The position numbers were made by a program, and so were the translations under genes. A stretch of 64,000 nt of DNA from Entoloma clypeatum (lineage: Eukaryota; Basidiomycota; Agaricomycetes; Agaricales; Entolomataceae): contig OY751489.1 in NCBI GenBank assembly GCA_963565915.1, positions 2,294,001-2,358,000 of the forward strand, in the 5' to 3' direction. The notes beneath the pieces were generated by a model. It did not search any database, had not been told where the DNA came from, and worked only from the letters and a program-made list of their open reading frames with translations. How positions within the stretch are numbered: the first letter of the stretch is position 1; each line of letters opens with the position of its first letter. Shown one piece after another: positions 31,590 through 42,700 of this stretch.

Positions 31590-33167
31590 ATGTCGAATTT
31601 GAACGATGTTACTGCACAGTGTGGGACAAAGAGAAAGCGCTATGGACGGCCACAACAGGTGAGCCATCAGGACGTTTATCCTCGTATGTACTCTTAAAAA
31701 GTCTGTAGGATCTCGGTGCAAAAATCAGTGGAAAATTGGTTCGAATACCTGATGTTTGCTGCACCCCCCCTTGTTCAATCACATCATCACTAGCATCACG
31801 ACGTGAGAGACATCAAGAAAGCTGCCAAGAAAGCGAAAGCTTTTGAAACACAGAAGTTGATAAAGAAACTGAAAGACCTTCGGTTGGTTCGCAAGCTCGT
31901 CCCATTCCTTCCATCCTCAACGTTCTCACATCAGTAGCAAGGAGAATAAACAACCTCAAGAGATAGCCGAAGCTGAAATGTTCTTAGAGGCATTGAAAGT
32001 ATGTCGGACCTACATCGACCAGTGATTTCTCTATTAATTACCTCACAGGCTCTGGATCACGAATTCATTGCGACAACAGCGCTCAACACTAAAGTAAACA
32101 AGATCCGAATACTACGCGAAAATTCACATGTTCAGGAAGCGATGTTGAAGGAACAAATGGGCAGTCTCAACCCTGCTCATGCGGGGAGCCCAAGCGCGAA
32201 GCTACAAAGTCGCCTGTTGAGTTCTAAAGCCTTGGCTGCAGAAATAACTCTTGTTGTCGAAGGCTTGAAATGTATCATTCAACCAGATGCCACCGATGCT
32301 CCCGATGCTGCAGCTGAGGAGGACGGCGACCAATGTAAAAGGGTGAAGAAAGTAAAGAAAGCTGCAGCTCCAGAACCTCGCGTTCCCGATACATCCAAGG
32401 CAGGAAGAAAAGGAAGAAAGGAAGAAGGAAGAATGCAGGATGAAGAAGATGCCAAGGACGCAGGATTGGACTCTGAGGGGGTCAGTGATGACGAGGCCCT
32501 GGCGGAGGATGGTTGGGAATCGGGATCTATCTCGGGGGGTAAGGATGATTTTGTGATCGGACCCAATGATAAAGAGCTGGGAGTCCCCGCCGACGACCCC
32601 GCCGAGACATCATTGAGAACGCAAACGAGATCCGCCACGGCCGCAACGAAAACGTCCGGAATACAATCTACGTTCCTTCCATCGCTTTCGGTTGGATTCG
32701 TACGCGGGTCAGACGACTCGGAATTCAGTGACAGTGATGCGAAAGTGGCAGACATCGATATCAAGAAGAATAGACGTGGACAGAGAGCTCGACGAGCGTA
32801 CGTGAATCGATTGTTAGACTGGGGGGCAGCTGAACCTGTTTTCTTCGACTGCAGGATCTGGGAAAAGAAATATGGCAAGAATGCGAACCACAAGAAGAAG
32901 GAACTGGACAACCGCAAAGCAGAAGTTGACCGTGATAGGGAGAGCCGATCCGGGGCGAATCCTGGTCGACACCGCCCTGACCGGGCGAAGGGTCTGCCGC
33001 GAAAATCGGGAGAAATGAAGTTTACACCGCAAGCAATGGATGGCGGTTGGGGCCAACGCACAAGGGATGAAAAGCGAATTCACCCCTCCTGGGAAGCCAA
33101 GAGGAGGCTGAAGGAGAAGGAAAGCGCCAGCATCGTAGCGAGTCAAGGGAAGAAGATCATCTTCTAA
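31590..33167 (+). CDS. BUD22/SRFBP1-like ribosome biogenesis protein
   Basis: Six exons: 31,590-31,658; 31,709-31,738; 31,794-31,882; 31,938-31,998; 32,049-32,797; 32,855-33,167, giving 436 residues. The N-terminus has GAKISGKLHHDVRDIKKAAK and AFETQKLIKKLKDLR, followed by a helical region. The middle is acidic and Lys-rich (about residues 180-290). The conserved C-terminus includes KKNRRGQRARRA-IWEKKYG, NANHKKKE and HPSWEAKRRLKEKE, ending SQGKKIIF. Bud22 in yeast is a nucleolar factor for 40S subunit assembly; the same role is inferred. The intron at 32,798-32,854 is 57 bp with no in-frame stop, so unspliced RNA would still be translated with 19 extra residues. The family alignment favours splicing. 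Confidence 0.9.
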
Positions 33168-33375
33168 GTGCTCATATTATTATTTTTTTTTTTTTTTTTT
33201 TAAATTGACTCACAATGAGTTATCTAATGCAAACATTGGTAAACATGATTGAATGATAGAGCTGTGCCATACTCTTTGCGTCCAATCCACACGACCACCA
33301 CACCTTCTTTCCCCTGAATTCCTTTTCATTCCAGACTCACCCCTCAATTTTCCGTCTGGATCTCTCAGTTGAGAC

Positions 33376-35458
33376 ATGGTGAGTGTCGCTCACAATCTTC
33401 TCTATCATTCATCTACCAACCCATGCCAGGGACAAACCCTTTCTTCCCCAGGTCCGTTCAGCAAATCGTGGACCGTCTGCACAAAACTTGACTTTCACTT
33501 CCTTCAGCAACCAAGAAGCATTCACAGTCGGGTGGAAATGATCGATTTTACTTTGGCGTTTCAGAAATGCAAGGATGGAGAATCTGTAAGTCCTCCATAC
33601 TCCTTGTTGCATTTCGCAGCCTGCCGATTAATAACAACTCCTTGCGTCTTTCTTCCCGTCAAATTAGCTATGGAGGATGCGCATGCGGTCATACTGGACT
33701 TGGATGAGGGACAGCCAAACTCCAATACATTTTTCGCGGTGTACGACGGACATGGTGGTATGTCTTGATAGAAAATTCTCCCCTCTCTTACTATGACAGC
33801 TATATAAAAGGGGGGACCGTTGCAAGGTTTGCCGGCCAGAATGTCCACAAGCGATTGGTCCTGGAAGAGTCATACCACCAGAGGCAGTACGATGTCGCCT
33901 TGAAAAAGGCTTTCTTAGGAACAGATGAAGATTTGTTGGCCGGTGCGTGCCGACGACACCACTACGCGACACACTGACGACATTCCCTTCCAGATCCATC
34001 TCACACACGAGACCCTTCTGGCTGCACGGCCGTAGCAGCCCTGATAACATCCGACGGACAAGTCTATGTTGTACGTAGGACCGTTCGCTATGCATTCCAG
34101 CAGGAACATTTATGCCTTGCCTTGATTATTATTGAAGGCAAATGCAGGTGACTCCCGGTCCGTGATGAGCGTAAAGGGGGAGGTTGAGCCCTTGAGCTTT
34201 GACCACAAACCTACGGGTGTGGGTAAGTTCAGTTTTCCACAATACTACTTCCCGTCGCTGATGAATGTACAGTGGAGAAAAATCGTATCCATGGAGCTGG
34301 AGGATACATTGAATATGGTCGTGTTAACGGTGCGCATATTTTGACTCTCGAGTATGGCGATCCCCTCACTAACTTTCTTATCAGGCAATCTGGCCTTATC
34401 GCGAGCATTGGGCGACTTCGAATTCAAAAAGAATTACTCCCTAACGCCTGAAAAACAAATCATAACCGCCGACCCTGATGTAACATGTCACAAGATATCT
34501 GAGGAGGACGAATTTCTTGTTATAGCTTGCGACGGTCAGAAGCTATGCTCCCGTGATTGACCTCCCTTCATTTTTTTCCTCCTCAATAGGTATCTGGGAT
34601 TGCCTAAGCTCTCAACAGGTCGTCGACATTGTTCGCCGTCAAGTCGCGGAGGGCAAGGAGCTCTCTGAAATTTGCGAAATGATTTGCGACCATTGCCTGG
34701 CGCCCGATACGTCATCGGGGGCTGGCATTGGCTGCGATAATATGACGATCTTAATCGTTGCTATTCTCAATGGCCGTACCACAGAAGAGTGGTATGCTTG
34801 GATGAAGCAGCGGGTCAATAACAACCATGGATACCATACACCTAGTTCTCTTCCTTCTTTATATTCAGCCAGCCGGCTGATGTCATTCCGTGCGAGGAGA
34901 GAGGCTCAAGAGCGAGCCAGGCAGTCATCTGAGGATGATCGGCAACCTCCTCCAAACTCACCTTTTGCCCGTGTCCTGACAGCAAGTAACGGCATCTCGA
35001 TCCTTGGGAGTGGCATCGTTAACGACAACACCTTGATGTTTGGGACCGAAGACAGCGAGGAAGAGGATAGCGGGGATGAAGAACAAGGAGATGAGTTGAA
35101 CGTCGGTTCGTCATTCTTCAGACAAACTTTGGGCCTTGGACATCCTGATTCGCTCGAAAACCCGGATGCCACCAAAAACCTCAAAAATCAATTGGATGAA
35201 TACGAGAAAGACATACGAGACGAGGATGACGAGGGAGAGACATGGATGGATGCGACAGATGAGGATCGCAACCCACCCAAGGATTCGGGGGCTGACCCTC
35301 AAGGCGAAGCACTTTCACCCCAGAAGTCCCTGCCAAATGGCCATGCCTCCAGCGTTCCAGAAGAGCAACACAAGTCCCATCCTGGTGGAGCCGAGCCCCT
35401 GGAGCTCAAAGCAGAGGGTTTAATGGATGCGAAAGAGGATCCATTACTCCAAACATAA
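33376..35458 (+). CDS. PP2C-type serine/threonine phosphatase (Ptc2-like)
   Basis: Metal-dependent phosphatase that in yeast acts on MAP-kinase and DNA-damage signalling. The first coding exon is only the ATG (33,376-33,378). After a 51-bp intron, exon 2 (33,430-33,451) supplies GQTLSSP, giving the MGQTLS N-terminus seen in fungal Ptc2 proteins, with Gly2 as a possible myristoylation site. Later exons give GVSEMQGWRIS-MEDAHA, FFAVYDGHGG, SGCTAVAALITSDGQVYV, NAGDSRSVMSVKGEVEPL, LSRALGDFEFKKNYS, FLVIACDG-IWDCLSSQ and GCDNMTILIV, which cover the metal-binding Asp motifs. A long acidic Ser/Asp/Glu-rich tail follows the catalytic domain. Ends at 35,458, convergent with the NudCD1-like gene. Confidence 0.93.
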
Positions 35459-35699
35459 CTGGATGTACTTGTTTCGACTGTATCTGTACCTGTACGATCA
35501 CTCTTCGTTCGGTGTTTTCCCTCCTTTTCCTCAGAAGTCATCGCTCGGTAATCCGCTCGTCTGCGTAATATCCTATTGTGGGTTTCACGGTCTACGGTCT
35601 CATTGATATCACGCCCATGTAGCACTTTGACATTTGCACACTCACTGTAACTGCCGTGTACTGTTTCATTCCATGATAGTTGAAAATTTGACCTCTGGA

Positions 35700-37705
35700 T
35701 TACAACGGGAGTACAAGTCGTAGGTTTTGGATCGAGACAAGCTCTCCTTCAGTAAGACAGATAAGCAAAGATTTCGCGCCTGCCTTGACTGCTCCAACCC
35801 CTAACAGGGGTCCACCAACTTTAAGGATACCCTGTTTAGCCCATTTCTCGTTTACTGGAGCAGCATGGTAGATATAGACATTGCCGCCTCGATCTTGAAT
35901 ACCGCCTTCAAAGGCAAAAACTGCATTCGGCACATGGTACGTGAAACGTGTATCACGTTTGGAGGCCAATACAAATGCCAAGGCGGAAAACGTGGAGGCG
36001 TGAGTCCATCGTGGAATGACCTGGCCGTCGCCTTCATGGAATCTAAGCGAATAGACGATGCCATCGAGGTCATTCTTGACCACGAGCGACAGATCTGAGG
36101 CGTTGCTCCCGGGAAATGGAACTGACAATAATTGAAATGGCACATTCTCGATCAGCGCCTGCCACCCAGGAACTGCCCCGTCCGCGCTCGCCCAGGTGAT
36201 ACAAGCTGGCTTACCAACGGATTCGTCAACCTCCATGTCGATCTCACCTTCCGCAAGGCTTGGCATACCCTTGCCAAGGCCTAAACCACTTGCGTCGTCA
36301 CCCTCACGTAAAGCGGTGGTGTACTTTTCTAGTGATTCACGAATGTGCCATAATTCAGAAGGATCGAGAGTCTCGGGAACTTCAATGTCTTCAGCACTTA
36401 ATTCAGAAGCAATAGACAGCCCAGAAGATGCAAAGACTTGACTCCATCGGGTACCTTCATGTTGTTTGTCGAGATAAAGGGTGAGCAATCCAAAGGTATG
36501 CTCTGCTTCACGATCCCAAGTCCAATAACTGGTGGATGAGGAAATGCCAGCCCATAGAGGTTTATCGGAGAAACGCGGGATAGGAAGAGAAGTTGGAATA
36601 TCGTTATCTATATGGACTGATAAGGTTCGCGGGGAGAAAGCCACATTGATCGTGTGTTTTGGGGAACTCGAAGGTAAGGGGATTGCTATCGTGACTGAAT
36701 CAGAGGTCTGGGACCACGAATATGGGGCGGGTCTCGGAGGTTCTGGGGCATCTGTATCGAACTGTTCACCAGCCCTCGGGATAGGTACAATCTCATCTGG
36801 GGCAGGTTCGTAGGAGGGAGGCTGCGCTTGACCACTGGGTAGATATCTACTGCCACCGATTACCAAAAATGACTTCAAGGATTCCTGATAGGCCGTATAG
36901 ATGGGTGCATCTTGTCCTCTGCGGGACCATAGGACATCCAATTGGCGAATCTCTTCTGATGATTGCAAGAACAGGAGTCCAATTTTAACGGCAGATATGT
37001 CAAATTCAGTCTTCCCCCTTGTTGATGGTAAATTCGCTTCGCTTCCTTCCGGGTAGTAACGAGAAGATAAAAGTACAGTTGCGACGACAGGCGACATTTT
37101 GTGAGTGCTGTGAATGCGGAACGGAAGGAGGGTCATTGGATTGGACAGCGCGAAGGTCCCAAGCACCTCTGATGGGCGATTTTCCTTTATTTGTAACGCA
37201 TACATCAGGCCGTGGCCGTCAGAGACGAATAGTAGGGTAGGTGTGAGAAAGGCGATGGAAGGATATTCGGGATTGCGCCGCGGGGCGCCGTCCCAATGGA
37301 TGGGTGAGGGCAGCTCGTACAAAACTCGAATGGACGGCTGCGCGGTCTCCTACTTTGTGGAGAATGATGAAAACGAAAGACTTGGCGATTCAACGAGATG
37401 TATCAAGTGCTCACCTGGTCTACATCGACTAGGATAACCCGTGACGATGCATCGACATAAGCTGCACGACCGGCTTCGTGGCAGACAGAGAGATGATTGT
37501 GAGTGATTCGACTCTGAACTTCCTGAAAAGAGAAGGGCGATTTGCCAGAGATGGCGGCTTGGGTTGGCTTGTACTCCAAGGGATAATGGGCGATACTATC
37601 CTCTTGAGAGACGAGATCCAGTTTATAGCCCTCGAATTTCGGGTTCAGGAGGGATCTTGACGGCCGGAAGGGTTCCATTGAGGACGCTCTTGCCAATAGA
37701 TCCAA
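35700..37705 (-). CDS. NudC domain-containing protein 1-like (CS domain)
   Basis: Two exons, 37,705-37,415 and 37,349-35,700, give up to 646 residues; Met10 (MEPFRPSR) is an alternative start. The N-terminal ~280 residues look like a beta-propeller-type region, as in human NUDCD1. A CS (p23-like) domain follows, beginning PYSWSQTSDSVTIAIPLP and including INVAFSPRTLSVHIDN and WDREAEHTFGLLTLYLDK. The C-terminal part continues the propeller-like region to NLRLVLPL. CS-domain proteins of this class act as Hsp90 co-chaperones or dynein-pathway stabilisers; the exact role here is inferred. It is head-to-head with the membrane-protein gene at 37,772. Confidence 0.85.
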
Positions 37706-37771
37706 TTGGTCTCACTCTGCATGTGATCTGGGCAGTCGTGACCCTCGTCGTCGCTGTGGCCGCCGCCGACG

Positions 37772-39775
37772 ATGCCATCCAACTCAACGTTGTTAACCAT
37801 GGTGGTCTCGACGCCGCTTCGGCTAGCGTACGGCGTTCCTCTTGTTCTCGTTTCCATCCCTCTTCTGTTAGCTGGGACTTTCCTCACACTTGATCGGAGC
37901 CGCTCATTTCCCTCATCCCATGAACATCTTCTACCTGGAGCATTTGAGAAGGCGAAGCGAAGGTGGAGAGCTTTGTTTGGCCTCCAAGGAGGTGTTGGTG
38001 GTCTCCTCAGTGGTTACGTCTTTGGGCGTATGTTTATGCCCTACTCTCTAGCGACTTTAGCTGATCGTCCACAGTTCAGCTATCTACGTTTCTATCTCTC
38101 TTGATACCCGCGATATCTGCTTCTGCGCCCCTATCTTCCAAGTCATTCTTCCCTGTCTGGATCTTATCTTCTATCACAACGACAATCCTTGGTGGCCGCT
38201 ACCGTTATTATGCCCTCTTCTTCTCAGCTACATGTGGAGGGTGAGCCACAACTTCTTTTCCTGTGACTTCCTTTTCACTGCCGTCTTCCTTAGGGCTTCG
38301 TTGGCTCTTGCTATCTCTGTGATTATACATCCACCTCTCCTGGCCCGTCAAATCCTAGCTCCTCTCTTTTCTTGCTTGTTCTCTCTTGTTGTCTTCCTGT
38401 TCTGCATCCCTCGCTTTTTCCACCTCTTGCGCCCTATGCTACGAGTCGCAACGGCTTCTAGCGGTGCTTTTAGCCTTGTTGTTGCAATCGCGCTACTCAC
38501 GCACATTAGTGCATGGGCCGACGTCTGGGAACGTCTCTGGGTCAATAACGGTGAGGCATGGGGAACTTCCAAGGAGAATGGGCTGAGTGTCGCCTATTGT
38601 ATATTCACATGTCTTGGGGTTAGCACCGATTGGGCTTTGAAAAGATGGTTAGGTGAATGTCCTGATGAGGTACGTACCACTTCCTCCAGGGGAAATTACA
38701 GTGGTTCCATCCGTATATCCTTCAGAAATGGGACAACTACCTCGCCAACTATGCTGCAAACCTTCCAAATGATGCATCGCGTTCCGGGGTCTTCCAACCC
38801 CTTCCAACCCACCCGCTTCTAACTCGCGTCCTTCACCCCAAGAAGGACATCATTTTCCCGTCTACTACATCTAACTTTCTTGAGGATAGTATATCAAAAG
38901 ACTCTATTGGACTCTTATATGATAATCACGCCATCCAAGACCCTGTCATGATTTTTCCATATGACGACCCACAGACATTGCCTGGTTTGTTGAAGAAAGC
39001 TCGGTCTACGAAACGGCCTTTCGCGCCTACCAAGAAAACGAGGAAGCGCGAGAAAATCTTGGCACAGAGGAAACAACCGATCAAATTCGGCGCTGAATTT
39101 AGTTCCGATTCCTCTGATGACGATTCTTCCGGTGTATATTCTTCCGACATACCGCATAGGGGATACCGGCCTTGGCTGAAACCAAGGTCACCTCCAAGCT
39201 CGTCTGCGCCAACGCTCGTGGAAACATCCGCAGGCGCAGGCGGCCTGGAGTATGATCTCGACTGCGAACCCAGATCAAAAACAGGACTGTCGAAGGCCGA
39301 TGACGCAGACACATCATTGGATTATTCTGACTACGAAGAGGAGTTAGGAATACACAGGAAAGTCCCTGATGGTGGGGGGGCTCAAGGAGCATGGCTGCCC
39401 AACTTCATTAAGCAACATGCTTCCTCATCGCATGTGCAGAATCCCTCGGGGTCAACCACAAGAGGAAATAAAAAAGGACTTACTCTGACACCGATGGCCG
39501 CTGTTCCAGCTACACCGTCCCTGATAAAAGCTCTGGACCGGGTCTCTGCTGCTCAGATGCAGGCATTCGGCGTCTGTAATCCATCTCCGCTTACACATAT
39601 ATACACCGCCGCCGCGCATGCCAGTGACGTGGATGCTTCCCCGATGGTCAGGCTGGACGGTATCCCGATCGTGCATGACTCCAACCCTGGCGATGGCGAT
39701 GAACAAGACCAGAGTGTGCGAGCGCCGAGTTGGGACGAATTTTGGAGGGATGTGCGACGCAAAGCTGGAAGCTGA
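37772..39775 (+). CDS. Multi-pass membrane protein, DUF4203/TM198-like
   Basis: Four exons, 37,772-38,027; 38,075-38,240; 38,294-38,669; 38,726-39,775, join in frame to give 615 residues. The N-terminal half has about six or seven hydrophobic helices (for example LVLVSIPLLLAGTFLTL, LSTFLSLLIPAIS, LALAISVIIHPPLL, ILAPLFSCLFSLVVFLF). This layout matches fungal DUF4203/TMEM198-type proteins. The C-terminal half is soluble, with a basic segment (KKTRKREKILAQRKQP), an Asp/Ser-rich stretch and a conserved-looking terminus PSWDEFWRDVRRKAG. The function in fungi is unknown; the human relative TMEM198 is linked to Wnt signalling, which does not apply here. The start is not certain, since an upstream exon is possible. 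Confidence 0.75.
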
Positions 39776-42700
39776 CCTTTCCTCCCTTCGAAACCCTTCG
39801 CAGACTCGATGAGAGAGATAATTCGAATGGTGCCCCAAGTATTTATTCACGACTTTTTTATACAATACTTATCATTATTCCTAACGACACTTATGACCCT
39901 CCCCAGAATGTAACAATACCCATCTCCAAATCTTCCCAGATTCCATACTTTGTTGCGACTATTGATCTCCTCAAAGTCGTCTTTTGACATATCCCGAATG
40001 TAAATCATCCGCTCCTCATGCACAGATGGAAATGCAACATTCAACGTAGCGATAGCTTACTCAAGGGACCAGTTTCCACATTTCCATTCTGCTCTAATAA
40101 CATTCTCTAATGATTTACAGGTCTCCTCGATTTTCCATCACTCTAATGAGAGTAAAGGCACTGACTTTTGGACATCGTTCCGATGAATCGTTTATGTCCG
40201 CGCGGCCGTCATACCCATCTCCTCCCACATCCACAGCATAACAAGCCGCCGACACCAGGAGCAATCTTTGTCCTTTGTCATATGTGTGCCTCGGGTTTTC
40301 TTTTGTAGAACCTATATGGAAGAATTCTTGTATCGTCTAGTCTCCAGAGTTTTTTTTGTAACACTCATTTGTCCACGATACTGCCAAGTTAATGCCTGTC
40401 TACCGCCGAGCAATTTCAGGAATGTAATTTACATAAACGCTTCAGATCCGACAATTTGGAGGCCAGGTGAGAGTCATGATGGCGTACATACTGATATACT
40501 AGGTACCAATTATAATGGATTATAACTGGGGGACAGATAAATGGCTGTTGACATTGGTCAACATTGGTAGGAAGTCATGATGGCATCGTTGAAGACTCTG
40601 AGTGTCATGAAGCCGAAGGCTCAAACTTGTGGATCTAAGTAAGCAGACATATCTACGCGGGACATCCCGCCGGAGATGGTGCCTCCCTCCCTCGATGTTC
40701 GCTGCCAGTGCCTACTAGTAGTATCTCTTAGGCGAACCCTTCGGCGTGATTTATGCCATGAGAGGGATCGGGCAAAGTGTTGGTCAACAAAGCCTAGAAG
40801 CACCCCAAGCCGACAAAAAATTTTGATTCCGCTGTCTTCAAATACAAAAAAGTAGTACAGCCCGCGATCGAGATTGCAAATCATCGCCCTTTGTCTGGGA
40901 ATTATTATGACGAACAAGGCGGCCTTTTATGGTGAACAAGAGTGGCAACAAGGTAAGGCCTGGATCGAGTCACAACCCAGGCTCCTCTTGTTTCATAAGC
41001 GGGGTTGACACAAGCGCTATGCCCACCATCATAATGCGGGGCAAATTACCGGTGAGTGTGGGGTATAGGAAAGGGCCGGGGCGCCCATTTGAAGCTTAGC
41101 GCATCTCCGGAGATGTCGAGTTGGTTCCGCAAGCGATCTCCAGCGTTAAGTACCCGAAAACACCTTTGTGAACAAACGCCCGATTTTGATTGGACTCGCC
41201 GATCAGCCCGGAAAGCGATCTAATAATAGTGTTCCCCGAACCATGTGATGTCATTTTAAATCCTGGTTGGTACAGTATTGTGAAAATTGCGTTTCGAGGA
41301 GTTTCCAGCGAGCGCGAAGAGAACACCGCCCAGTTTATTATAGTTTATTGCGTTGCAAATTGCTCCAATTAGCAACACGGAAACGTTGGAGCAGAATAAA
41401 GGAAACATGGGCTGAGGGTCCAATTTGTGCAATCTCCAAGGCACCCTCGGTTGTTCACAGAGACAAGAGCGACCGGAGACCCTGAATGGGTTCATGCCAT
41501 ATGTAGCCATAATCCACGTCGTGGACCGAGGACAACACTTATGTCATGCCATGGTATTCGACAAACTGGCTGTGAAGGGCTGCGTCACGACCATCGTTGA
41601 TCAGGCTCTGTCGTCATCCTACGAGTACTTAATCAAACCAGAACTCCATGGCATGAGCCTTGACTGTTCATAGACTGTGGAGAAAAAATCTTACAATGGA
41701 TGTATAGTTCAACACATTCCCTATGTCTCCTTGTTCAGGATGTCGTTGAGAGGTAGATTTGATTTACTTATGCAAAAATGAGATCAAGATTTAGAGACGC
41801 GATCAAGAACGCAAGAGGATCAAAAGACCGGAGAAACTAGGTACTTACTCCTACCGAGGGGCGAAGCATCGGGCGGATAAATCCGAGACTATGGTATGAG
41901 ATGGTATGTCGACACTCGCAGATTGGGGTCCGGAGCAGCGAGCATCGGTGTCTCGAAATCGGGTTGAAATGCCACGTATCTAGCTAGTGGGCTTATTGGT
42001 CCCCCGTGGTGTCGTAGTATATTTGCGGTAACGCTACTTTGTGTGTTGAAGTATGTTACCGGGTGCCCACCGGGGAGTAGGAGTTGGGAGTGCCTCGTAA
42101 TTTTCTGGCGAAGGAGACCCTTCCTTATACCTGTCTTCAAGATTGAAACTCACCGATGGTGATAAACAGCAGCACCGTAGGATATGAGATGAGCAGATAG
42201 CAGATTACATGCTAACAACTCACAATCGATTGGCTGGTAAAAAATCACTGCCAAGCTTATTGGTTCTGTGGGGGCCTTTCCTGTCACGGCTGGTCGTGGC
42301 ATATTTCTGTGTAACTTTATGAACTGTCGGCCCGTCGGCACTGTAACCGTGGGCCAGGTGACTACCCTGGCAAAACTTACCAAGGCACGACCTGGCTCGG
42401 TGTAGGGAACCGTGTGCAAAGAGAAAGGGGATCGCAGGGGGCCATCTGAATGCTGAGAGGTGGTCGGGCCGAGGCGAGGTCGACGAGGATGCTGAGTTGA
42501 ACCGACCGCAGGAGGCGATAGATAACAACGTTAGATAAACACAAAGACAAGCGCAACGAAAGAAGGGTGAGAGGAAGCAGTCTTATCTTGTGCTTGAATT
42601 TAACGAAGAGAAGGGATTATCATTGGTCCTCTACAATCTGGGGCAGCCTAGCAGTAAGGGCGGCCATTAACGGCGCCAACGAGTGAGAAGATTAGGAAGA

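Noticed and set aside
32279..33061. 260-residue minus-strand open frame
   Set aside because: Antisense shadow of the acidic/Lys-rich part of the BUD22-like gene; no domain and no splice or promoter support.
33181..33202. Poly-T run as a Pol III terminator or retroposon tail
   Set aside because: No upstream tRNA/5S-like boxes or target duplication; it lies in the short 3' UTR of the BUD22-like gene and is a simple homopolymer.
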